Of a stretch of 64,000 nt of DNA, positions 1-11,416 are shown one piece after another. The stretch spans positions 12,501 to 76,500 of the forward strand of contig NZ_CP076620.1 in assembly GCF_020911725.1 (NCBI RefSeq). The letters are read 5' to 3'. Each line of letters opens with the position of its first letter. Position 1 is the first letter of the stretch. The DNA is from Clostridium cadaveris (GTDB lineage Bacteria > Bacillota > Clostridia > Clostridiales > Clostridiaceae). The position numbers and the translations under genes are program-made. A model generated the notes under the pieces. It did no database searches. It worked only from the letters and a program-made list of their open reading frames with translations, and was not told where the DNA came from.

Positions 1-2104
<2,104 letters not shown>

Positions 2105-2239
2105 AAAGAAAACAAAGATAGAAAAGAAAATCTGTGTGCAATTTTGAAAGAATAATTAAGTTCTTTCAAAGGAAACTCACTCACTGAAGTGAGGAGTACA
2201 GTTTTTCAGCTAAATCGAAGATTTAGGAAAAACTAAGCA

Positions 2240-2356
2240 TCTGGTGATGATGCGTAATTTGGTAATACCCGTTCCCATTCCGAACACGAAGGTCAAGCAA
2301 ATTACGGCTGATGGTACTGCAGGGGAGGCTCTGTGGGAGAGTAGGTGGTCGCCAGG
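2240..2356 (+). rRNA. 5S ribosomal RNA
   Basis: The conserved core CCCGTTCCCATTCCGAACACG (2269-2289) is present, and the ends CTGGTG and CGCCAG pair to form the terminal helix. The length of about 117 nt is normal. It lies 135 nt after the 23S end and just before two tRNAs, so it closes the rRNA operon. The 2105-2239 spacer holds an imperfect GAAAGAA...TTCTTTC hairpin, probably a processing stem, and no gene. Confidence 0.96.
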
Positions 2357-2365
2357 TGAAAACTT

Positions 2366-2442
2366 GGATCTTTAGCTCAGTTGGTTAGAGCAACCGGCTC
2401 ATAACCGGTAGGTCCGGGGTTCGAGTCCCTGAAGGTCCACCA
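2366..2442 (+). tRNA. tRNA with CAT anticodon (elongator Met or lysidine-type Ile2)
   Basis: Cloverleaf of 77 nt with encoded CCA. The acceptor strands GGATCTT/AAGGTCC pair, the anticodon stem is CCGG/CCGG around loop CTCATAA, and the T-arm contains GGTTCGAGTCC. It starts with G1-C72, so it is not the initiator. The body resembles the Bacillus tRNA-Ile2(CAU), which is read as Ile after lysidine modification. The gene sequence alone does not settle Met versus Ile. Confidence 0.93.
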
Positions 2443-2447
2443 TTTTT

Positions 2448-2523
2448 GGGGGTATAGCTCAGCTGGGAGAGCACCTGCCTTGCACGCAGGGGGTCAAGAG
2501 TTCGAATCTCTTTATCTCCACCA
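2448..2523 (+). tRNA. tRNA-Ala(TGC)
   Basis: Cloverleaf of 76 nt with encoded CCA. Anticodon loop CTTGCAC gives TGC; acceptor GGGGGTA pairs with TATCTCC using G-T wobbles; the T-loop is TTCGAAT. It is five bases after the CAT tRNA and is the last gene of the rRNA operon. Confidence 0.97.
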
Positions 2524-2556
2524 AAAACCATGAAGATTAACTTCATGGTTTTTTTA
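2524..2556 (+). terminator. Rho-independent terminator of the rRNA/tRNA operon
   Basis: Perfect 12-bp hairpin AAAACCATGAAG / CTTCATGGTTTT with a 5-nt loop followed by a T-run, directly after the tRNA-Ala CCA. Confidence 0.93.
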
Positions 2557-2665
2557 TTATATTAATATTTTTGAAATGTTAATGTATATTTAAAAAATTA
2601 TTAATTGTCTATATATAAGTTATTTATTACAATATTTTATAAGGTATATTAACAGGTGGCTAAAA

Positions 2666-3163
2666 ATGATATATAGAATTAAGCAATTTGTATGGGGAAT
2701 TATATCTTCCTTTAAATCAATTAATATGGAATATCTCAAATCAAACTTAACAAATGATGAACTAGATATATTTTTAAAGCTAAGATTAAATGAGCAACAC
2801 CATTCTATCAGGGTAGCTAAGACGTGTGAGAAAATTGCAGCACATAAATATGAAGATATAGATGTAGTGAAGCTAAGAAAAATTGCATTACTTCATGATA
2901 TAGGTAAAATAAAAAAACATTTAAATCTCATAGATAAATCTATACTAGTTATTTTAAACAAAGTTACTCATGGACGTATTAAGAAGTATACAAATATAAA
3001 GAAGATAGATGTATACTATAATCATGATGAATATGGAGCTGATATTCTTAAAGAATTAGGATATGATGAAGAGTTAATATATGTAATTAGAAATCATCAT
3101 AAAAACGTAAACATACAAAATAAGATGCTTTATATTTTAAAAAAAAGTGATGATATGAGTTAG
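2666..3163 (+). CDS. HD-domain (HDIG-type) phosphohydrolase-like protein
   Basis: 165 aa. Residues about 45-155 carry an HD metal-dependent phosphohydrolase fold: a first His in HSIRVAKTCEKIA, then ALLHDIGKIKK with the HD pair, and later YNHDEYGAD and IRNHHKN histidines. The protein is short and has no fused output domain, so the substrate is unknown; such HD proteins act on nucleotides, (p)ppGpp, cyclic dinucleotides or RNA ends. The start is supported by AGGTGG eight bases upstream. It ends 13 bases before the NiaR-type repressor and is probably cotranscribed with it. Confidence 0.75.
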   Translation: MIYRIKQFVWGIISSFKSINMEYLKSNLTNDELDIFLKLRLNEQHHSIRVAKTCEKIAAHKYEDIDVVKLRKIALLHDIGKIKKHLNLIDKSILVILNKVTHGRIKKYTNIKKIDVYYNHDEYGADILKELGYDEELIYVIRNHHKNVNIQNKMLYILKKSDDMS

Positions 3164-3176
3164 GTGGTGAGAAGAA

Positions 3177-3689
3177 ATGACATCTAAAGATAGAAGACTA
3201 CAAATTGAAAGACTTTTAATAAGCTCTAAAGAGCCTCTAAAGGGAAATCTACTTGCTGAAAGGTTCAATGTTACTAGACAGGTAATAGTTAAGGATATCG
3301 CGATTTTAAGGGCTACAGGAACTAAAATAATAGCTACTCCAGATGGGTATATAATATATGATAATTGTGATAATAAAGTTAGAAGTATATTAGCTATAAA
3401 TCATAGAAGAGAAGAAATGATTGATGAATTATCAATAGTTATAAAATACGGTGGTATTATAGAAGATGTAATAGTAGAGCATCCTGTTTATGGAGAAATA
3501 AAAGCAATGTTAATGATAAAAAACTCTGCTGATTTAGAAAGTTTTTTAAAGAGATTTGATGAAAATAAGGCACAGCCACTATCATCATTAACAGAAGGAG
3601 TACATCTACATACTATAGTTGCTGATAATAATGAGAATATGGAAAAGATAATATCAGAATTAGGATCTAAAAACTTTTTAATTACCTAA
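3177..3689 (+). CDS. niaR: NiaR-type niacin-responsive transcriptional repressor
   Basis: 170 aa. An N-terminal winged HTH (residues 1-60, with LAERFNVTRQVIVKDIAILRATG) is followed by a 3H domain whose conserved histidines are visible in VEHPVYGEI and GVHLHTI. This two-domain layout and length match NiaR/YrxA, which represses NAD biosynthesis and niacin transport genes when niacin is bound. No NAD gene lies beside it, so it would act in trans. The start has GGTGGTGAGAAG upstream. The next gene starts 25 bases later. Confidence 0.85.
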   Translation: MTSKDRRLQIERLLISSKEPLKGNLLAERFNVTRQVIVKDIAILRATGTKIIATPDGYIIYDNCDNKVRSILAINHRREEMIDELSIVIKYGGIIEDVIVEHPVYGEIKAMLMIKNSADLESFLKRFDENKAQPLSSLTEGVHLHTIVADNNENMEKIISELGSKNFLIT

Positions 3690-3714
3690 AATTAATAAAA
3701 TGAGGAGTGAGGAA

Positions 3715-6441
3715 ATGAAAAAAAAGTACACGTTAGTGGCAGCAGTATTAATATTAATGATATTGCTATTATCCTTAGACGGAATACTAAAGTTTACTGT
3801 AGACTATCAATGGTTTAAAAGTCTAGGATATTTAAGTGTTTACTTTACAAAAATATTAGCAATCATAAAATTCATGATTCCTATGTTTATTTTATGTTTT
3901 GTAGTAATAGGACTATATTATAGAAGTTTAAAAAAGAGTTATTTAAAGGAAATAAATAGAGTAGAGCTAGATCCTATAACTAAAAAAAGAGAATCTAAAA
4001 TATTTATATTAGTAAATATTTTAATATCAGCTTTGGTATCATATGGAGTATCAAATAAGTATTGGTATAGTATTCTTCAATTTACAAATTCAACAGATTT
4101 CAATTTAACAGATCCAGTATTTAATAAAGACATATCATTTTATATATTTAAACTTCCATTAATACAATCAATATATAATTCAATGATGGCACTTTTGGTT
4201 ATACTTATCATAGTAACTGTATTAGCTTATTTATCACTTATATTAAAAGATAGAGTAAAAGGGATACATAACAATACAGAGGGAAATATCACTTATATAG
4301 ATGGTAGCAGGCTTAAACATTTTGCAGGAAAGCAATTTGCAATATTAGCATCAGCATTACTTATAATGTATTCTATAAAATATATATTAAGTGCTTATTA
4401 CTTAGTTTACAGTGATAATGGAGTTGCATTTGGTGCAAGTTATATAGATTTAAATGTAACACTCAGATTTTATAGAGTTCTTACAATATTATGTATAGTA
4501 GCTGCTATAATTGTTTTTATAAATATAAGAAAAAATAAGGTTAAACCTATAATAATAGCGATAGCAACAGTATTTATAGTATCAATACTTCAGGCGCCAG
4601 CTTCATTATTAGTTCAAAGATTTTTAGTTAAGGCAAACGAGCTTGAGTTAGAAAAACCTTATTTATCAAATAATATTGAATTTACGAGAAAAGCATTTAA
4701 TATTGATAATATAGAAGAGAGAGATTTTGAGGTAACAAATAACTTAAACAAAGAAAGTATAAAAGCTAATAAAGATATAGTTAGCAATATAAAGATAAAC
4801 TCATTTAGACCGTCACTTGAGTTCTATAATCAAGTTCAAAATATAAGATATTACTATGACTTTAATGATATAGATGTTGATAGATATAAAATAAATGGTG
4901 AATTTAAACAAGTATTTGTAGCACCAAGGGAAATTAATAGCGATAGCATAGAACCTAATACATGGATAAATAAGCACTTAAAGTATACTCATGGATATGG
5001 TGTTGTAATGAGTGATGTAAGTAAAGTTACATCTGAAGGACAGCCTAAATTTCTCATAAATGATATACCACCAGTAAACTCTACTGATATACCTTTAGAT
5101 AACCCTAGAATATATTTTGGTGAGAAGACTGATTACTATGCTATTGTAAATACTCTAACTAGTGAATTTGATGCTCCAAAAGGAGGAGAAAATCAAACTA
5201 ATAATTATGATGGTAAAGATGGTATAAATATGACTTTCCTCAATAGAGTTTTATATGCCATAAATCAGAGAGATGTTAATATACTACTATCAAAAGATAT
5301 AACAAGTGAAAGTAAAATATTATTTAGAAGAAATATAGTTGATAGAGTGCAAACTATAGCACCATTTATAAAGTATGATAAGGATCCTTATACAGTATTA
5401 AATGAAGGAAAGATATACTGGATTATGGATGGGTACACAACATCAAACTTATATCCTTATTCAGAGCCATATGAAAATATAAACTATATTAGAAACTCTG
5501 TTAAAGTAGTTATAGATGCTTATGATGGAACTGTTGATTTCTATATATCTGATAAAGATGATCCTATAGCTCAAAGTTTATCAAAGATGTTTAAAGGACT
5601 ATTTAAAGATATAGATGAAATGCCACAAGGATTAAAATCTCACTTAAGATATCCTCAAGATATCTTTGGAATTCAAAAAAAGGTTCTTGAGAAATACCAT
5701 ATGACTGATCCAGCAGTATTCTTTAATGGAGAAGATTTATGGGAGGTAGCTAAGAAGGTAGATTATGATGAAGAAAATCCAAATGGAGAGTCATCATATA
5801 TGGTTACAAGATTACCAGGTGAAGATGAAATAGAAATGGTAATGCTTGATTACTTTAATACAAGAGGAAAAGAAAATATGGTTTCTATATTAGGTGCCAG
5901 AATGGATGAAGAACATTATGGAAATTTAGTTCTTTATAAATTCCCACCAAAGAAAACTATATATAGTCCTGTGTTCTTTAATAATAAGATAAATCAGGAT
6001 ACTGAAATTTCCAAGGAAATAACTTTGTGGAAATCTAAAGGATCAAATACTAAGTTTGGTGATACGTTGATAATACCAATAGATAATTCTCTTTTATATA
6101 TAAAACCACTGTATATAGTTGCAGAGGGAGAGAAGAGTATACCTGAAATGAAGAGAGTAATAGCATACTATGGTGACAATGTTGTTATGGAAGATAGCAT
6201 TGAAAATGTTCTTGCTGCGTTATTTGGAAAATCAACTAATGAAGGTAAGACAGAAGAGGAAACAAATAATAAACCAATTAATGAAGGAGAAAATAATACA
6301 TCATCAATAGTTAATGAAAAAATAGGCAAAGCAGCTGATGTATACAATAAGGCTATAGAAGCTCAGAAGAGTGGAGATTGGGCTAAATATGGCGAACTTA
6401 TAAAAGAATTAGGAGATATCCTTAATAATTTATCTAAGTAA
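3715..6441 (+). CDS. UPF0182 family large membrane protein
   Basis: About 908 aa. Seven predicted transmembrane segments occupy the first ~300 residues, followed by a large extracytoplasmic region and a low-complexity Asn/Glu/Thr-rich stretch (about 845-870) before a final helix. The size and layout are those of UPF0182 (COG1615), whose function is unknown. The ATG at 3715 is chosen because GAGGAGTGAGG lies in front of it; an ATG at 3700 has no ribosome site. The C-terminal EAQKSGDWAKYGELIKELG segment resembles the short helical tail typical of this family. Confidence 0.87.
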   Translation: MKKKYTLVAAVLILMILLLSLDGILKFTVDYQWFKSLGYLSVYFTKILAIIKFMIPMFILCFVVIGLYYRSLKKSYLKEINRVELDPITKKRESKIFILVNILISALVSYGVSNKYWYSILQFTNSTDFNLTDPVFNKDISFYIFKLPLIQSIYNSMMALLVILIIVTVLAYLSLILKDRVKGIHNNTEGNITYIDGSRLKHFAGKQFAILASALLIMYSIKYILSAYYLVYSDNGVAFGASYIDLNVTLRFYRVLTILCIVAAIIVFINIRKNKVKPIIIAIATVFIVSILQAPASLLVQRFLVKANELELEKPYLSNNIEFTRKAFNIDNIEERDFEVTNNLNKESIKANKDIVSNIKINSFRPSLEFYNQVQNIRYYYDFNDIDVDRYKINGEFKQVFVAPREINSDSIEPNTWINKHLKYTHGYGVVMSDVSKVTSEGQPKFLINDIPPVNSTDIPLDNPRIYFGEKTDYYAIVNTLTSEFDAPKGGENQTNNYDGKDGINMTFLNRVLYAINQRDVNILLSKDITSESKILFRRNIVDRVQTIAPFIKYDKDPYTVLNEGKIYWIMDGYTTSNLYPYSEPYENINYIRNSVKVVIDAYDGTVDFYISDKDDPIAQSLSKMFKGLFKDIDEMPQGLKSHLRYPQDIFGIQKKVLEKYHMTDPAVFFNGEDLWEVAKKVDYDEENPNGESSYMVTRLPGEDEIEMVMLDYFNTRGKENMVSILGARMDEEHYGNLVLYKFPPKKTIYSPVFFNNKINQDTEISKEITLWKSKGSNTKFGDTLIIPIDNSLLYIKPLYIVAEGEKSIPEMKRVIAYYGDNVVMEDSIENVLAALFGKSTNEGKTEEETNNKPINEGENNTSSIVNEKIGKAADVYNKAIEAQKSGDWAKYGELIKELGDILNNLSK

Positions 6442-6448
6442 TATAAGG

Positions 6449-6498
6449 CTTCATATCATATGTTTATTTTAATATGTGATATGAAGTTTATTTTTTTT
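6449..6498 (+). terminator. Rho-independent terminator after UPF0182 gene
   Basis: Arms CTTCATATCATAT and ATATGTGATATGAAG pair (one G-T and a small offset) and are followed by TTTATTTTTTTT, eight bases after the stop codon. Confidence 0.85.
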
Positions 6499-6520
6499 AA
6501 ATCTGTTAAAGTTATTTTTA

Positions 6521-6549
6521 TTATCAAAATATATAAACATTGTTATAAT
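6521..6549 (+). promoter_or_regulatory. Candidate sigma-A promoter for the GlpA-like operon
   Basis: A perfect -10 TATAAT (6544-6549) is preceded at 17 bp by TTATCA (6521-6526), a weak -35. It is 60 bases upstream of the flavoprotein start and downstream of the terminator of the previous gene. Confidence 0.45.
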
Positions 6550-6611
6550 AGTAATGTAATATGTTTTATAGTAAAATTGTTACATTTAAAAGTGAGAGGT
6601 AGTGAAATCAT

Positions 6612-8006
6612 ATGGATTATGACGTACTTATATTAGGCGGCGGACTTATCGGATGCGGCGTAGCCTATGAGCTTTCAAAGTATAATTTAAATATAGCTGT
6701 AATTGAAAAAGACTATGACATAGCAGATGACATATCTTCTATAAATACAGCAGTTGTAAACGATGGTATAGGTGGAAGAAGTGACCTTATGGCTAGGCTT
6801 CAAATAATGGGAAATGCAATGTTTGATGAAATAACTGAAAAATTTGATGTTCCATTTAAAAGAATAGGATCACTATTAATAGCAAATACAGATGAAAAGG
6901 TAGAGGAATTAAAGAGAATATATAAAAGAGCCGTAAAAAGAGGCGTAAAGGATATAGAAATAATAGAGGGTGAAAAAGCAAGAACAATAGAAAATAATTT
7001 AAAAGAAAATGTGAAAATAGCACTATACTCTAAGAACACAGGAGTGGTATCTCCATATGACTTAGCGTTAGCATATGCAGAAATAGCCTTTGATAATGGA
7101 GTCAATTTTAGATTAGAAGAAGAGGTTTTAGATATACAAAAAATTTCTAAATCTCTTAAAGTTACTACAAATAAAAATAAATTTACATGCAAAATGGTTG
7201 TAAATACGACTCCGGGTGAAAATTATAATATAGACAAAGATATTGAGCCATCAAATAGCAGAGAAAAGCTTAATACATTCATTCTTGATAATACTTATGA
7301 TAAGTATTTTAATCATATAATATTTTCTCTAGAGGAAAATGATGAAGATGTATATGCAATACCAACTTTCAATAAACATATGATAGCTCAATATATATCA
7401 GAAAGAGATCTTGGTGTTAAAGAAATATTGGGTAAGCTAAATAATCTGATTGATGAGATAAGCAAGGATAACATAAAAAATACTTACAATGAATTATTTT
7501 ATAAAGATATGATGATAATAGATGATAATGAAATGACTAACAAAGGTTATATAAAAATAACTGGTAATCATTATAGCGAAGTTACTATAACTCCTGCAAT
7601 ATCAAATATGGTTTGTGAGACTATAGTTAATAATTTAAAATGCAAGAAGAAAAAGAATTTTATAGATAAAAGAAGAGAAATATATAAGTTCAAAAACCTT
7701 ACAAATCAAGAGAGAAATGAACTAATAAGTGTTGATAAAAATTATGGAAAGATTATATGTTTATGTAATGAAATAACTGAAGCAGAAATAGTTGATTGTA
7801 TAAGGAGGCCACTTGGAGCTAGAACTATAGAAGGAATTATAAGAAGAACAGGAGCAACTTTTGGAGAATGTCAGGGTTCTTATTGTTTGAGTAGAATAGC
7901 ACATATTTTAGCTAGGGAAACAGGTAAAAATTTAAATGATATAGTTAAGGACTCAAAGGGATCCAGATTAATACTTAGTAGGATTAAGGAATTCAATGAA
8001 ATTTAA
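6612..8006 (+). CDS. GlpA-like FAD-dependent oxidoreductase with C-terminal BFD [2Fe-2S] domain
   Basis: 464 aa. The N-terminal dinucleotide-binding motif is VLILGGGLIGCGVAYELSK, with the Glu of VIEKD at the end of beta-2. The middle is a DAO/glycerol-3-phosphate dehydrogenase-like domain. The last ~80 residues form a BFD-like iron-sulfur domain with CLC (about 388-390) and CQGSYC. This matches the clostridial family related to anaerobic glycerol-3-phosphate dehydrogenase subunit A. GAGAGG precedes the ATG. It is followed after 14 bases by a DUF1667 protein. Related three-gene sets also encode an NAD(P)/FAD oxidoreductase between these two, which is absent here. Electron donor and acceptor are therefore unclear. 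Confidence 0.82.
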   Translation: MDYDVLILGGGLIGCGVAYELSKYNLNIAVIEKDYDIADDISSINTAVVNDGIGGRSDLMARLQIMGNAMFDEITEKFDVPFKRIGSLLIANTDEKVEELKRIYKRAVKRGVKDIEIIEGEKARTIENNLKENVKIALYSKNTGVVSPYDLALAYAEIAFDNGVNFRLEEEVLDIQKISKSLKVTTNKNKFTCKMVVNTTPGENYNIDKDIEPSNSREKLNTFILDNTYDKYFNHIIFSLEENDEDVYAIPTFNKHMIAQYISERDLGVKEILGKLNNLIDEISKDNIKNTYNELFYKDMMIIDDNEMTNKGYIKITGNHYSEVTITPAISNMVCETIVNNLKCKKKKNFIDKRREIYKFKNLTNQERNELISVDKNYGKIICLCNEITEAEIVDCIRRPLGARTIEGIIRRTGATFGECQGSYCLSRIAHILARETGKNLNDIVKDSKGSRLILSRIKEFNEI

Positions 8007-8020
8007 GGGAGAAATTAAGA

Positions 8021-8383
8021 ATGAGTGAATCTTCTATATGCTATGGATGTAATAAAAAATGTATTTTAAATGTATCTGACACAGATGAAAATAAGATAAT
8101 TAATGGAAATCAATGTGAATTAGGTAATTACTATGAAAAGTTTAAAGATAATTGTACAAAGGGAATACTTACCACTTTAGTGAGAATAAAGGGTGATAAT
8201 AAACATAAAGTATTACCTGTAAAAAGCACTAAGCCTATAGATAAAAGTCTATGGATAGAATGTTCTAAAGCATTAAGCAGGATATATGTTGGTCCAAATA
8301 TGAAATGCGGAGATGTAGTTTGCACTAACATATTAAATACAGGTGTAGATATAGTAAGTACTAAAACTATAAAAAGAGATTAA
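8021..8383 (+). CDS. DUF1667 family cysteine-rich protein
   Basis: 120 aa. The N-terminus has CYGCNKKC and a further Cys in NQCELG. The middle contains the TTLVRIKGDNKHKVLPVKSTKPI segment characteristic of DUF1667, the small third component of GlpA-like/HcnB-like sets. The cysteines probably bind an iron-sulfur centre or metal; this is inference. It overlaps no gene, follows the flavoprotein closely, and its stop codon lies just before the serS leader promoter. Confidence 0.78.
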   Translation: MSESSICYGCNKKCILNVSDTDENKIINGNQCELGNYYEKFKDNCTKGILTTLVRIKGDNKHKVLPVKSTKPIDKSLWIECSKALSRIYVGPNMKCGDVVCTNILNTGVDIVSTKTIKRD

Positions 8384-8389
8384 ACTATA

Positions 8390-8418
8390 TTGACAATAGA
8401 TAAACTAAGGAATATAAT
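8390..8418 (+). promoter_or_regulatory. Consensus sigma-A promoter of the serS leader
   Basis: Perfect TTGACA (8390-8395), 17-bp spacer and perfect TATAAT (8413-8418). It starts seven bases after the DUF1667 stop codon and would initiate near 8425, giving a T-box leader of about 258 nt. Confidence 0.9.
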
Positions 8419-8439
8419 ATATAAAAGTTTATAATTAAA

Positions 8440-8655
8440 CCTATGAAGAGGCTAGTATTAAAGTATTCAGATTTTAGAGAGTCAGTGGAAGGTGAAAACT
8501 GGCACTGATATTTTAAGAATCCACCTCAGAGGGACTGTGATGAGCAGTACGGTAATATCGTTAAATTTTTAAGAGGATTATTTTAATTAGTAATCAATTA
8601 GGGTGGCAACGCGGAGCTTTTCGTCCCTTTAAGGACGAAGGGCTTTTTTTTATTT
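8440..8655 (+). promoter_or_regulatory. T-box riboswitch (tRNA-Ser) with attenuator, controlling serS
   Basis: Stem I starts with GAGG (8448-8451) followed by AGTA, closes with CCTC (8524-8527), and exposes a UCC serine codon (8520-8522) in the specifier position, followed by the usual A. The AGAGAG-type distal loop and GGTG bulge are present around 8476-8495. The T-box sequence AGGGTGGCAACGCGG is at 8600-8614 and would pair with the uncharged tRNA acceptor end. The terminator alternative is a 12-bp hairpin AGCTTTTCGTCC/GGACGAAGGGCT followed by eight T. Uncharged tRNA-Ser is expected to stabilise the antiterminator and switch on serS. Confidence 0.95.
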
Positions 8656-8682
8656 CAAAAAATAAATAAGGAGGAAAATGAA

Positions 8683-9960
8683 ATGTTAGATTTAAAAATG
8701 CTTAGAAGTAAAACTGAAGAAGTTAAAGCTGCTATGCAAAATAGAGGAGAAGACTTTGATATATCACAAATAGATGAAGTTATAGCTCTAGATGAAGAAA
8801 AAAGAGGTATTCTTGTAAAGGTTGAGGAGCTTAAGGCAAGGAGAAATCAAGAGTCTAAAAAAGTGCCTCAATTAAAGAAGGCAGGAGAAGATGTAACTGC
8901 TATAATGGAAGACATGAGAAAAATAGGAGAGGAAATAAAAGCTTACGATGATAAGGTATCTGAAATAAATGAAAAGATAAATTATATCATGCTAAGAATT
9001 CCTAATATACCAAATGATCAAGTTCCAGAAGGCGGAAGCTATGAAGACAATTTAGAAATAAAGAGATGGGGAGAGCCAACCAAGTTTGATTTTGAACCTA
9101 AAGCTCACTGGGATATAGGAACAGGATTAGATATACTTGATTTTGAAAGAGCAGGTAAGATCACAGGTTCAAGATTTGCCCTTTATAAAGATTTAGGAGC
9201 TAGATTAGAAAGATCTGTAATAAATTACTTTTTAAATACACACACTAAAAATGGATACAAAGAATTGTTTGTACCCTTTATGGTAAATAGAGATTCAATG
9301 ACTGGTACTGGACAGCTACCAAAGTTTGAAGAAGATGCATTTAAATTAAAGGATCAAGATTATTTCTTAATTCCAACAGCGGAAGTTCCAGTAACTAATA
9401 TGTATAGAGACGAAGTTTTAAGAGGAGACGAACTTCCAATAAAACATGTTGCTTACAGTGCTTGTTTTAGATCAGAAGCTGGTTCAGCAGGAAGAGATAC
9501 AAGAGGTCTTATAAGACAACATCAATTTAATAAAGTTGAACTTGTAAAGTTTGCAAAGCCAGAGGATTCTTATAAGGAACTTGATCTATTAGTACAAGAT
9601 GCAGAAAGAGTACTTCAAGGATTAGGATTACCGTATAGAATAGTTAGAATATGCAAAGGTGATTTAGGATTCACAGCTGCATTAAAATATGATATAGAAG
9701 TTTGGATGCCAAGTTACAACAGATATGTTGAAATCTCAAGCTGTAGTAATTTTGAAGATTTCCAAGCTAGAAGAGCAAATATAAAATATAAGGAAACCAC
9801 AAAAGATAAGCCAAAGTTTGTACACACATTAAATGGATCAGGTGTTGCAATAGGAAGAACTGTAGCAGCTATACTTGAAAACTTCCAACAAGAAGATGGT
9901 TCTGTAAAAATTCCAGAAGCTTTAAGACATTACATGGGTGTAGATGAAATAACTAAATAG
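8683..9960 (+). CDS. serS: Seryl-tRNA synthetase
   Basis: 425 aa, the usual length. An N-terminal tRNA-binding coiled coil spans about 28-105. The class II catalytic core has motif 2 [14 protein letters not shown] (about 266-280) and motif 3 in [18 protein letters not shown]. It charges tRNA-Ser in the cytoplasm. AAGGAGG lies 11 bases before the ATG. Expression is under the serine T-box in front. A hairpin directly after the stop ends the transcript. Confidence 0.98.
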   Translation: MLDLKMLRSKTEEVKAAMQNRGEDFDISQIDEVIALDEEKRGILVKVEELKARRNQESKKVPQLKKAGEDVTAIMEDMRKIGEEIKAYDDKVSEINEKINYIMLRIPNIPNDQVPEGGSYEDNLEIKRWGEPTKFDFEPKAHWDIGTGLDILDFERAGKITGSRFALYKDLGARLERSVINYFLNTHTKNGYKELFVPFMVNRDSMTGTGQLPKFEEDAFKLKDQDYFLIPTAEVPVTNMYRDEVLRGDELPIKHVAYSACFRSEAGSAGRDTRGLIRQHQFNKVELVKFAKPEDSYKELDLLVQDAERVLQGLGLPYRIVRICKGDLGFTAALKYDIEVWMPSYNRYVEISSCSNFEDFQARRANIKYKETTKDKPKFVHTLNGSGVAIGRTVAAILENFQQEDGSVKIPEALRHYMGVDEITK

Positions 9961-9965
9961 CAATA

Positions 9966-10006
9966 AAAAAGTTCAGATTAGTCATAAACTTAATCTGAAC
10001 TTTTTT
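9966..10006. terminator. Bidirectional terminator between serS and the Gfo/Idh gene
   Basis: Perfect 10-bp stem GTTCAGATTA / TAATCTGAAC with a 10-nt loop. It is flanked by an A-run on the left and a T-run on the right, so it can terminate transcription from both sides. Confidence 0.92.
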
Positions 10007-10029
10007 ATTAAATTATAAATTAACCTCTA

Positions 10030-11274
10030 TTATTTATAAAATTCATCAATAGAAACTATTCTATGTTCTATACGTGATTTTTCAGCTGCTAATGCCATCA
10101 AGTGACTTTGAACTGAGGTTTTTGCAGATGAAAGAGATTCCTTATTGTTTCCAGAAACAACATTTAGGAAATCATCAATAAGTCCGAAATCTCCGCCTCC
10201 ATGGCCAGAAGTTGTAGGTTTTAAAGTTATCTTTTCTACGCTATTATCTACAAAGTTATGGACTTCAATTTCACGTGTATTCATATTAGCACGAATTTCA
10301 CCCTTAGAGCCCATTATTTTTAGTGTTCTTCCTATATCATGAGTAAAAGCGCACATAGAAAATGTAGCAGTAACTCCATCTTCAAATTCTAAGTTTACTA
10401 CTTGATGGTCTACAACATTATTATCACAATGATAAACACATCTTCCATAAGGTCCTTCTTTAAGAGCTTTTAATCTACCTTCAAAAGATAGATCCGTTGA
10501 AATTGTATTAGTTGGCCATGCTACATTATCTGTAAGATAAAATTTAGGTGCATAAAATGGACATTTATTTTCATGAGGACATCCATCTAAACATCTCATA
10601 GGAGCACCTTTTGGAGCATTTTCTTCTTTAAAGTGTTTTAAAGAACCAAATGATGATACATTTAAACACTTTTTATTTATTAAATATAAAAGTATATCCA
10701 TATCATGACAACTCTTAGCTAATATCATTGGAGCAGCTATATCTGTATTTCTCCAATTTCCTCTTACAAAGCTGTGAGCTTGATGATAGTATCCTACATT
10801 TTCATTATGATTTATTGAGATTATATCTCCAATTCTATTTTGAGCTAAAACTTCTTTTATTTTTTGAAAGAAACTTGTATATCTAAGTACATGACAAATT
10901 GATAAAATTCTATGATTTTTTTCAGCAACATCAGCCATTTTTATGCATTCGTGTGCATCAGGTGACATAGGCTTTTCTAGTAGAACATCATATCCTGCTT
11001 CTAAAGCCTTTAGAGTTGGATCAAGATGCATTTTATCTTGAGTAGCTATTATAGCTATATCAGCCAGCTTATCCCCTTTTAATATATCTTCATAATTTTT
11101 ATAACATTGAAAATCACTTAGAGAAAACTTTTCTTTAAATGACTTTCGTCTCTCTTCTAATGGTTCAGCTACAGCTACAATTTCTAGTTTATTAGGATTT
11201 TTTAATGCATATGGAGCATAAGCATTTGCACCTCTGTCACCTGCTCCAATTACAATAGCAGTTAGTTTTTTCAT
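10030..11274 (-). CDS. Gfo/Idh/MocA family NAD(P)-dependent oxidoreductase
   Basis: 414 aa. The N-terminal Rossmann domain begins TAIVIGAGDRGANAYAPYA, and the EKPMSPDAHEC segment carries the catalytic-site Lys of the family. The C-terminal half is the alpha/beta dimer domain. A cysteine-rich insertion, CLDGCPHENKCPF (about residues 228-240), may bind metal, as in several relatives acting on sugars. Substrate is probably a sugar or inositol derivative but cannot be named. GGGGGG lies just before the ATG. It is divergent from a sugar kinase/nucleotidyltransferase pair, which suggests a shared carbohydrate theme. Confidence 0.85.
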   Translation of the reverse strand: MKKLTAIVIGAGDRGANAYAPYALKNPNKLEIVAVAEPLEERRKSFKEKFSLSDFQCYKNYEDILKGDKLADIAIIATQDKMHLDPTLKALEAGYDVLLEKPMSPDAHECIKMADVAEKNHRILSICHVLRYTSFFQKIKEVLAQNRIGDIISINHNENVGYYHQAHSFVRGNWRNTDIAAPMILAKSCHDMDILLYLINKKCLNVSSFGSLKHFKEENAPKGAPMRCLDGCPHENKCPFYAPKFYLTDNVAWPTNTISTDLSFEGRLKALKEGPYGRCVYHCDNNVVDHQVVNLEFEDGVTATFSMCAFTHDIGRTLKIMGSKGEIRANMNTREIEVHNFVDNSVEKITLKPTTSGHGGGDFGLIDDFLNVVSGNNKESLSSAKTSVQSHLMALAAEKSRIEHRIVSIDEFYK

Positions 11275-11416
11275 AAATATCCCCCCAAAATTAATAAGAT
11301 TACAATATATATTTTATATTTTTTATCACAAAATGTAAAAGAAAATTAAAAAAAATACAAATATAGTTTATAATATAATTATTGAGAAAATACAGTTGAA
11401 ATCTAGGGAGGATATT

